NCBI GenBank assembly: GCA_963800865.1
Contig: CAWDCL010000004.1
Location: 496,001-560,000 of the forward strand
Direction of reading: 5' to 3'
From: JALOKP01 sp963800865
GTDB lineage: Bacteria > Acidobacteriota > Polarisedimenticolia > J045
Length of the DNA: 64,000 nucleotides
Shown here: positions 57,664 through 64,000 of the stretch, piece after piece
Layout of the letters: every line of letters starts with the position of its first letter
Numbering within the stretch: the stretch's first letter is position 1
The notes under the pieces: model-generated
The model's database searches: none
What the model saw: only the letters and a program-made list of their open reading frames with translations
What the model was told of the DNA's origin: nothing
Translations under genes and position numbers: made by a program

Positions 57664-59651
57664 GCTGCCTGCCCCGACGCCGCCTGTCCCCGCTCTGCTT
57701 CGCGCTCGCCGTCGCGGCGGTGGGCCTCGCGACGGCCCCGGCTTCGCTTGCCGCCGCGCCGGGCGACGGCGCGCCATGGCGCTACGCCGGGGTCGAGCGC
57801 GTCGTCGCGATCGGCGACGTCCACGGCAGCTACGAGCCGCTGGTCGAGCTGCTGCGCGCGGCGGGGCTCATCGACGAGGCGCTGGCCTGGAGCGGCGGCA
57901 AGGCGCACCTCGTGATGCTGGGCGATCTCGTCGACCGCGGCCCGAAGGAGCGCGAGGTCCTGGACCTCGTCATGCGGCTCGAGCGCGAGGCGGCGAAGGC
58001 CGGCGGCCAGGTCCACGTCCTGCTCGGAAATCACGAGGTCATGAGCCTCGTCGGCGACGTGCGCTACGTCTCGAAGGCCGGCTACGCCGAGTACGCCGAG
58101 GCCACCCCGTCCAAGGAGCGCGAGCAGGCGCTGGCCCGCTTCATGCGGTCCGGCGGCGGCGCGGAGACCGGCCCCGAAGGGGTGCTGCCGCGGTTCAACG
58201 AGCTCTATCCGCCGGGCTTCTTCGAGCGGCGCAAGGCCTTCTCCCCGGGCGGCGAGTACGGCCGCTGGCTGCTGTCCAAGTCCTTCATCCTCGTGATCGA
58301 CGACGTCGCGTACGTGCACGGCGGACTGACGCCGAGCGTGGCCTCGGAGGGCGCCGAGGCGCTCAACCGGACGCTGATGCAGGAGATCCAGGCCTACATC
58401 AACGCGCGCGAGACGCTGATCGAGGCCGGGTTCCTCGACCCGGAGACGAGCTTCGTCGAGTCGTTCCAGCGCGTCGGGCAGAAAGTGGAGGAGGCCGAGG
58501 CCAAGGGGCAGGCGCTCCCGGAGAAGGAGGCCCGCGCGGCCGAGACGCTGCTGGCGAGCGCGGGCGCCTACGCCTTCAGCAACGAGAACCCGTTCTGGTA
58601 CCGCGGCACGTCGCTCAACCCCGAGCCGCAGGAGCTGCCGACCTTCGAGGCGGCGCTGGCGAAGCTGGGCGCGAAGTCGGTGGTCGTCGGGCACACCACC
58701 ACACCCGGCGGGCGGGTCACCTCGCGCTTCGGGGGGCGCCTGCTGCGCGCCGACACCGGGATGCTCAGCGAGGTCTACCGCGGCCGCGGCGCGGCGGTCG
58801 TCGCCGAGGGCGGCACGCTGCGGACGCTCTATCCGGCGGCCCCGGCCGACACCACGCCCGTGGCGGAGTCGGCGGAGCCGAAGGGCGAGTCGCGCCCGGT
58901 CGTCGCCCAGGGGATGCCGGACGCGGCGCTCGAGACCTTCCTGAAGACCGCCGCCGTGGTGAAGACCGAGGACATCGGCTCCGGCATCACCCGGCCCAAG
59001 CGGCTGACGCTCACGAAGGACGGCGTCTCGCGGCGCGCCGCGTTCAAGTACGTCGACGAGACGATCGACTCGACGGTGCGCGTCGCCGGCCGCCTCGAGA
59101 TGCAGTTCAACGACCGTTACATCTACGACGTCGCGGCCTACCGGCTCGACCGGCTGCTCGGCATGGAGATGGTGCCGGTCGCGGTCGAGCGGACGGTCGA
59201 CGGGACCGCGGGTGCGGTGCAGGACTGGATCGAGAACGCGATCGACGAGGGGCGGCGCGTGACCGAGAAGCTCGAGCCCTACGACAGCGAGTCGTTCAAG
59301 CGCCAGACCCAGGTGATGCGCGTGTTCGACGCGCTGATCTACAACGCGGACCGCAACCAGGGGAACATCCTCTACACCCCCGGCGACTGGAAGCTGCACC
59401 TGATCGACCACACGCGCGCCTTCCGGCTCTCCACGGGGCGTCCGCCGGGCCTCGTCGACGTGCCGCTCGTGATCGAGCCCGAGCTGCGTACCCGGCTCGC
59501 GGCGCTGAACGAGGAGCAGATGAAGCAGGCCCTCGGCGGCCTGCTGAGCAATGCGCAGATCGGTGCGATCCTGAAGCGCCGCGACAAGCTGCTGGCGGAG
59601 ACGGAGCCCAAGGCCGCGCCCAAGGCGCCGGCGGTGAAGCGCGCCTCGTAG
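57660..59651 (+). CDS. Secreted PPP-type phosphatase fused to a HipA/FAM20C-like kinase domain
   Basis: The 663-residue protein has a signal peptide (CFALAVAAVGLATAPASLAAA). The first half is a Shewanella-like PPP phosphatase: IGDVHGS near residue 52, GDLVDRG near 88, GNHEVMS near 123, YVHGGL, and VVVGHTTTPGG near 344. After a linker (about 390-440), the second half resembles atypical kinases: AAFKYVDE near 461 for the ATP lysine, YDVAAYRLDRLLGMEMVPV, then YNADRNQGNIL near 563 and LHLIDHTRAF near 582, which match catalytic and metal-binding motifs of the PI3/4-kinase-like, HipA and FAM20C group. One exported chain with opposing activities is unusual. Substrate is unknown. Confidence 0.82.
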   Translation: MSCLPRRRLSPLCFALAVAAVGLATAPASLAAAPGDGAPWRYAGVERVVAIGDVHGSYEPLVELLRAAGLIDEALAWSGGKAHLVMLGDLVDRGPKEREVLDLVMRLEREAAKAGGQVHVLLGNHEVMSLVGDVRYVSKAGYAEYAEATPSKEREQALARFMRSGGGAETGPEGVLPRFNELYPPGFFERRKAFSPGGEYGRWLLSKSFILVIDDVAYVHGGLTPSVASEGAEALNRTLMQEIQAYINARETLIEAGFLDPETSFVESFQRVGQKVEEAEAKGQALPEKEARAAETLLASAGAYAFSNENPFWYRGTSLNPEPQELPTFEAALAKLGAKSVVVGHTTTPGGRVTSRFGGRLLRADTGMLSEVYRGRGAAVVAEGGTLRTLYPAAPADTTPVAESAEPKGESRPVVAQGMPDAALETFLKTAAVVKTEDIGSGITRPKRLTLTKDGVSRRAAFKYVDETIDSTVRVAGRLEMQFNDRYIYDVAAYRLDRLLGMEMVPVAVERTVDGTAGAVQDWIENAIDEGRRVTEKLEPYDSESFKRQTQVMRVFDALIYNADRNQGNILYTPGDWKLHLIDHTRAFRLSTGRPPGLVDVPLVIEPELRTRLAALNEEQMKQALGGLLSNAQIGAILKRRDKLLAETEPKAAPKAPAVKRAS

Positions 59652-59702
59652 CCGGCGTCTCGAGCCGGCCCGCGCGGCCGCGGCGGGACCAGGAGGTGGC
59701 CT

Positions 59703-60743
59703 GTGAGCGACCGCGCACGCCCGTGGCGCAGGCTGGCGCTGAACGCGCTCCTCGTGGTCGCGTCGGTGGCGGTCGCGCTCGGGCTCGTCGACCTCCTGCT
59801 GATCGTCACGCACACCCCCGTTCACAAGCCGCTCTGGGAGGCCCAGGGCCTCTTCCGCCTCGATCGGGACCTGATCTACTCGCTGATCCCCGGCGAGGAA
59901 CGGGTCTGGCGGACCGAGGAGTTCGCGGAGCAGGCCTCCATCAACCGTCAGGGCCTGCGGGGCGCCGAGCTCCGGGAGCGAGGCCAGATCGAGGCGCGCG
60001 TCATCGTGACCGGCGACTCCGTCGTTTTCGGCCACGGCGTCGGTGACGCGGAGTCGTTTCCGAAGCAGCTCGAGGCGATCTTTGCGTCCGAGGGCCGGGA
60101 CGTCGAGGTGCTCAATGCGGGGGTGAAGGGCTACGGCACCGACCAGTCGCTCAGGCAATTCGAACTTCGCCTGGAAGCGTTCGGGCCGGACATTCTCGTG
60201 TTCGCCGTCAACACGAACGACGTGGCCGACAATCTCAGGCAACCGCTCTACTCGGCGAAAGACGGCAGGCTGCTGGAGCTCGACGCGACCCGCAACCCGT
60301 TCTACCGGGTCCTCTGGCTCGACGCGCACCTCCCGGGGTTCGTCCGCCGCACCGGCCTGTACGGGCGGCTCGTCACCCGGCTGCTCCGCGCCGACTGGGA
60401 TCACACCCTTCCCGACGGCAACCCCGAGCAGCTCCAGGCCTGGTCCCGAGAGAAGATCGTCCTGGAGATCGAGAGGCTGCGCGACCGGTCGAAGACCGCC
60501 GGCTTCCGGCTCGTCGTGCTGGGTGTCCCGAGCACGGCGCCCAACGCGTTCCGATGGCTGCGGTCGAGCCTGCCTGACGGCGTCGATTTCCTCGACGCGA
60601 ACGAGGTCGAGGCCTGGTCGAGCGAACCGTCCCGGTGGTTCCTGAACGATCGGACCCACCTCACGGTGGCCGGGAACCAGCGGCTCGCCCAGCTGCTCCA
60701 CGCGCACCTGCTCGACACGGGGAGCCCGTTCCCTGCACCATAG
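59703..60743 (+). CDS. SGNH/GDSL-type hydrolase, membrane-anchored
   Basis: The 346-residue protein starts at GTG 59703 with an N-terminal membrane helix (LALNALLVVASVAVALGLVDLLL). The SGNH blocks are GDSVVFGHG near residue 104, GVKGYGTDQSL, the NTND region (VFAVNTNDVAD) and NDRTHLTVAGN near 318, which supply the serine, glycine, asparagine and Asp-His. This type acetylates or deacetylates surface carbohydrates. It precedes the carbamoyltransferase, SxtJ and DUF5989 genes, with which similar hydrolases often travel. Confidence 0.83.
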   Translation: MSDRARPWRRLALNALLVVASVAVALGLVDLLLIVTHTPVHKPLWEAQGLFRLDRDLIYSLIPGEERVWRTEEFAEQASINRQGLRGAELRERGQIEARVIVTGDSVVFGHGVGDAESFPKQLEAIFASEGRDVEVLNAGVKGYGTDQSLRQFELRLEAFGPDILVFAVNTNDVADNLRQPLYSAKDGRLLELDATRNPFYRVLWLDAHLPGFVRRTGLYGRLVTRLLRADWDHTLPDGNPEQLQAWSREKIVLEIERLRDRSKTAGFRLVVLGVPSTAPNAFRWLRSSLPDGVDFLDANEVEAWSSEPSRWFLNDRTHLTVAGNQRLAQLLHAHLLDTGSPFPAP

Positions 60744-60792
60744 CGGCGCCGTCGCGTCGAGCGCGTCGCGGCAGGGCCGGGCCGCTCCCGGG

Positions 60793-62638
60793 GTGGACAC
60801 GACGGTGCACGACTCGCCAGCCTTCATCCTCGGGATCTCGGCCTACTACCACGACTCCGCCGCGTGCCTGGTGCAGGACGGCCGGATCGTCGCCGCGGCC
60901 CAGGAAGAGCGGTTCACCCGCCGCAAGCACGACGCGGGGTTCCCGCGGCACGCGATCGACTACTGCCTGCGCGAGGCGCGCATCGGCCCGGACCGGCTGA
61001 CCGCGGTCGCCTTCTACGACAAGCCGTGGATCAAGTTCGAGCGGCTGCTCGAGACCTACCTCGCGTTCGCGCCCGCCGGCGTCTCTTCCTTCCTGAAGAG
61101 CATGCCGCTGTGGCTGAAGCAGAAGCTCTGGATCGGCGACCTGATCGCGCGCGAGCTGGGCTACGACGGCGAGCTGCTCTTCCCGGAGCACCACCAGTCG
61201 CACGCCGCGTCCGCCTTCTTCCCGTCCCCCTTCGAGCGGGCCGCGTTCCTGACGATGGACGGGGTGGGGGAGTGGGCCACGGCTTCCTGGGGCGTCGGGC
61301 ACGGCAACCGGGTCGAGATCTCGCACGAGCTGCGCTTCCCGCACAGCCTCGGCCTGCTCTACAGCGCCTTCACCTACTACACCGGCTTCAAGGTCAACTC
61401 GGGGGAGTACAAGGTGATGGGGCTCGCGCCCTACGGCGAGCCGCGGTACGCCGGGCTGATCTACGACCACCTCCTCGACCTGCGCGAGGACGGCTCGTTC
61501 CGCCTGAACATGGAGTACTTCAACTACTGCCAGGGCCTGACGATGACCTCCGAGCGGTTCCACCGGCTCTTCGGCGGCCCGCCGCGGGCGGCGGAGTCCG
61601 AGGTCACGCAGCGCGACATGGACCTGGCCCGCTCGCTGCAGGACGTCACCGAGGAGGTCATGCTGCGGATGGCGCGCCACGTGCGGAAGGAGACCGGGGA
61701 ACGGAACCTGTGCCTCGCCGGCGGCGTCGCCCTCAACTGCGTCGGAAACGGGAGGATCCTGCGGGAGCGGGTGTTCGACCGGCTGTGGATCCAGCCCGCC
61801 GCCGGCGATGCCGGAGGCGCCCTCGGCGCCGCGCTCTTCGCCTGGCACCAGGTCCGCGGCGAGCCCCGCCGCGCCGACCCGGCCCGCGACAGCCAGTCGG
61901 GCTCGTACCTCGGGCCCGCGTTTTCCGGCGATGCGATCCGGCAGTGGCTCGACGGCGCAGGCCATCCCGTACCGCAGGCACTCCCCCTCCGAGATCCCGG
62001 GCATCGCGGCCGAGTTGATCGCGCAGGAGAAGGTCGTGGGGTGGTTCTCCGGGCGGATGGAGTTCGGGCCCCGGGCGCTGGGGGCGCGGAGCATCCTCGG
62101 GGACGCCCGCAGCCCGGAGATGCAGTCGGTGCTGAACCTCAAGACCAAGTTCCGGGAGTCGTTCCGCCCCTTCGCGCCGTCCTGCCTCGTCGAGGACGTC
62201 TCGGACTACTTCGAGATGGATGTCGAGTCGCCGTACATGCTCCTCGTCGCGCCGGTCGTCGAGAAGCGGCGCGTCGCGATGAGCGCGGAGCAGGAGGCGC
62301 TGTTCGGGATCGAGAAGCTCAACGTCCCGCGCAGCGACATCCCCGCCGTCACGCACGTCGACTACTCCGCGCGGATCCAGACGGTCGACGCCCGCGACCA
62401 CGCGCAGTACCACCGCCTGATCCAGGAGTTCAAGCGGCGGACCGGGTACGGGGTCATCATCAACACCTCGTTCAACGTCCGCGGCGAGCCGATCGTCTGC
62501 ACGCCGCAGGACGCCTACCTGTGCTTCATGCGGACGCAGATGGACGCGCTGGTGCTGGAGGACTGCGTGCTGCTGAAGGAAGAGCAGCCGCCGCTGAAGG
62601 ACGACGTCGACTGGAGATCGCAGTATGGCCTCGACTGA
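60793..62638 (+). CDS. Carbamoyltransferase (NodU/CmcH family), one frameshift
   Basis: The protein transfers a carbamoyl group from carbamoyl phosphate to a hydroxyl. The N-terminal domain (ILGISAYYHDSAACLV, EERFTRRKHDAGFP, LLFPEHHQSHAASAFFPS, LTMDGVGEWATAS) and the YrdC-like/Kae1-like core (YYTGFKVNSGEYKVMGLAPYG, CLAGGVALNC) are intact. At about 61964 one extra base shifts the frame; the C-terminal domain continues with FSGRMEFGPRALGARSIL, SFRPFAPSCL and TSFNVRGEPIVCTPQDA. The intact length is about 614 residues. Start GTG 60793. It heads a cassette with SxtJ and DUF5989 and probably decorates a surface glycan or lipid. Confidence 0.88.
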
Positions 62639-63053
62639 AGCGATCGGCCTGCCGGCGAGGCCGGCGACGCGCAGCGGCCGCGAGCTGCGGAAGTTCGGGC
62701 TGGTGATGGCGGGAGCCTTCGGCGCGCTGGGCGGGCTGGCGGCCTGGCGGGGCCGGCCCGTGGGGCCGGTGCTGCTCGGCATCGCGGCGGTCTTCCTGCT
62801 GCTCGGGCTGGCCTGGCCGCGGCTCCTCCAGCCGGTCGAGAAAGCGTGGATGGCAGTGGCGCGGGTGATGGGCGTCGTGATGACGCACGTGATCCTCACG
62901 CTCTTCTACTTCCTCGTGATCACGCCGTTCGGGCTCGCGATGCGGATCGCCGGCCGCGACCCGCTCGGGCTCAAGGCGGCCCCGGCGCGCGAGTCCTTCT
63001 GGGAGGCGGTCGATCCGCAGGGATCGGCCTCCCGCCCGGACAAGCCCTATTGA
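62625..63053 (+). CDS. SxtJ-family membrane protein
   Basis: The 142-residue protein has three hydrophobic segments (VMAGAFGALGGLAAW, VGPVLLGIAAVFLLLGLAW, VMTHVILTLFYFLVITPFGLAM), and the typical end MRIAGRDPLGLK. SxtJ proteins usually follow carbamoyltransferases and are named from the saxitoxin cluster; their function is unknown. It overlaps the carbamoyltransferase stop by 14 bases, so translation is coupled. Confidence 0.85.
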   Translation: MASTEAIGLPARPATRSGRELRKFGLVMAGAFGALGGLAAWRGRPVGPVLLGIAAVFLLLGLAWPRLLQPVEKAWMAVARVMGVVMTHVILTLFYFLVITPFGLAMRIAGRDPLGLKAAPARESFWEAVDPQGSASRPDKPY

Positions 63054-63084
63054 GCCGGAGGCGGCATCGGAGGAGAATCCGGAC

Positions 63085-63243
63085 ATGCCGGCCGTGAAGA
63101 ACCTGCGGATGATCTGGGACTTTCTCCGGGTCCGGAAGAAGTTCTGGCTGCTCCCGATCGTGGCGCTGCTCCTGCTCTTCGGGCTGCTGATCGTCCTGAC
63201 CGAGGGGTCGGCGCTCGCGCCGTTCATCTACACGCTGTTCTGA
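63085..63243 (+). CDS. DUF5989 small membrane protein
   Basis: The 52-residue protein (ATG 63085) has a charged start (MPAVKNLRMIWDFLRVRKKFW) and one transmembrane helix (LLPIVALLLLFGLLIVL), ending in FIYTLF. This is the DUF5989 pattern that follows carbamoyltransferase and SxtJ genes in many bacteria. A GGAGGAGAA lies upstream. It is too short for most frame searches, but its position and sequence make it convincing. Confidence 0.85.
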   Translation: MPAVKNLRMIWDFLRVRKKFWLLPIVALLLLFGLLIVLTEGSALAPFIYTLF

Positions 63244-63292
63244 CGGGGCGGCTCCGGGGGGGATCCCGGCCGGCTCCGCGGAGGTGACTCGC

Positions 63293-63930
63293 ATGAGCAA
63301 GACGACGATCGTCCTGTCGCTGGGGGTTCTGCTGTTCGTCGCCTGCGGTCCGCGGGAGGACGCGAAGGCCACCGCCCCCGCGTCCCGCGAGCCGGCTCCT
63401 CCGCCGGCGGCGACCGCCCCGGCCCCCGCGGCCGGCTTCGATCGGACGCTGGAACTGCAGGGGGTGAAGTTCCACGTCACCTGTCCCAACGACTCGTCGC
63501 TCAACCAGGTGACGATCACGCCCACCGGCCTCGAGATCGACAACTCGGCGATGGTGCGCGAGGCCGACGGCACCGTCGTCGGCGCGGAGGTCGCCGACCT
63601 CAACGTCGACGGGTCGCCGGAACTCTACGTCTACGTCCAGTCCGCCGGCAGCGGCTCGTACGGCTCGCTCGTGGCGTTCTCGGCCAACAACAAGAAGTCC
63701 CTGAGCGACATCTCCCTGCCGCCGGTCGCCGACGATCCGAAGGCCTCGAAGGGCTACATGGGCCACGACGAGTTCGCGGTCGTCGAGGGGACGCTGGTGC
63801 AGCGCTTCCCGATCTACCGCGAGGGGGACGCGAACGCGCAGCCGAGCGGGAAGACGCGGCAGATCCAGTACAAGCTGAAGCCCGGCGAGGCGGGGTGGGT
63901 GCTCAAGTGGACAAAGTCGTCGAGTACTAG
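63293..63930 (+). CDS. PliI-like lysozyme inhibitor lipoprotein, probable frameshift at the end
   Basis: The protein starts at ATG 63293 with a lipoprotein signal (VLSLGVLLFVACG). After a Pro/Ala linker it matches periplasmic inhibitors of invertebrate-type lysozyme: FDRTLELQGVKFHVTCPNDSSLNQVTI, EVADLNVDGSPELYVYVQSAGSGSYGS, KGYMGHDEFAVVEG and RQIQYKLKPGE. The SGSYGS and GYMGH segments form the loop that blocks the lysozyme active site in known PliI. Near 63905 a one-base change moves the end out of frame; the shifted frame gives VDKVVEY then TAG at 63928, which matches the family terminus. Otherwise the frame runs to the window end. Confidence 0.8.
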
Positions 63931-64000
63931 CAAGCCGCGACAAACCGGGGACAGCTACCGTAAGTCGGTTAGCCGCGAAGTACGGGGACAGCATGGCTCC
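63931..64000 (+). other. Possible 5' border of a RAYT-type transposase element
   Basis: After the lysozyme-inhibitor gene the sequence contains CGGGGACAG at 63946-63954 and again at 63983-63991, directly before ATG GCT at 63993. Repeats with GGGGACAG occur beside IS200-like and RAYT transposase genes in many genomes as I recall them, and RAYT proteins often start MAR or MAP. Only 8 bases of the possible gene are present, so this is a weak inference. Confidence 0.25.

Noticed and set aside
57231..60827. 1,198-residue minus-strand frame opposite the kinase and phosphatase genes
   Set aside because: Same reason: repetitive Arg/Leu/Val text mirroring real plus-strand genes, which have clear motifs.

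Overview
The window is a very GC-rich (about 70 percent by eye) stretch of a Gram-negative bacterial chromosome. The outer membrane is indicated by beta-barrel ends, secreted lipoproteins, a periplasmic L,D-transpeptidase, a PilB-type ATPase and a TlpA-like thioredoxin. The gene mix (sortilin-like BNR propeller protein, M13 metallopeptidase, FN3-rich gluzincin, carbamoyltransferase/SxtJ/DUF5989 cassette, TLC-HEAT-cNMP fusion) resembles Acidobacteriota (Thermoanaerobaculia-like), but that placement is inference. No rRNA, tRNA, CRISPR array or intact insertion sequence was recognised.

Layout. 0-9.4 kb: end of a barrel-like protein, a PAS signalling protein, murJ, an L,D-transpeptidase, a CPA-type antiporter, a hydrolase, a DUF4188 protein and a BrkB-type membrane protein. 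9.4-24.4 kb: a BNR propeller protein, mscL, an ArsR-methyltransferase regulator beside ahcY, a large secreted protease, and a three-gene corrinoid methionine-synthase-like operon. 24.4-34.5 kb: a patchwork holding two paralogous secreted proteins of an unrecognised family, DUF2490-like, DUF1579 and DUF389 proteins, an AI-2E family transporter, an MttB-superfamily methyltransferase, a b-type cytochrome, a barrel remnant, a headless PQQ propeller and a PAP2 phosphatase. 34.5-48.3 kb: TraB, HDOD and PilB proteins, an M13 peptidase, mutM, small secreted proteins, a DsbA fusion, rarD, a TlpA-propeller fusion and a vapBC-like remnant. 48.3-63.9 kb: a long run of plus-strand genes: nuoB, an NDUFAF7-type methyltransferase, a long acyl-CoA dehydrogenase, fabI, a TLC-HEAT-cNMP fusion, response regulator, histidine kinase, a secreted phosphatase-kinase fusion, then SGNH hydrolase, carbamoyltransferase, SxtJ, DUF5989 and a PliI-like lysozyme inhibitor.

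Connections. AhcY makes homocysteine from SAH. The corrinoid operon (reactivation protein, corrinoid protein, homocysteine methyltransferase) would remethylate it but lacks a folate-binding domain here, and an MttB homologue 6 kb away could be an alternative methyl donor enzyme. The overlapping response regulator, kinase and phosphatase-kinase genes look like one signalling operon.

Two features run through the whole window. (i) REP-type palindromes with a GTAG head occur at four loci in three arrangements; their stems covary and the loop stays conserved, and one supplies the mutM stop codon. (ii) About nine genes are broken by single-base shifts, several in G/C runs. These are most simply residual assembly errors, so the affected genes are annotated across the shift.
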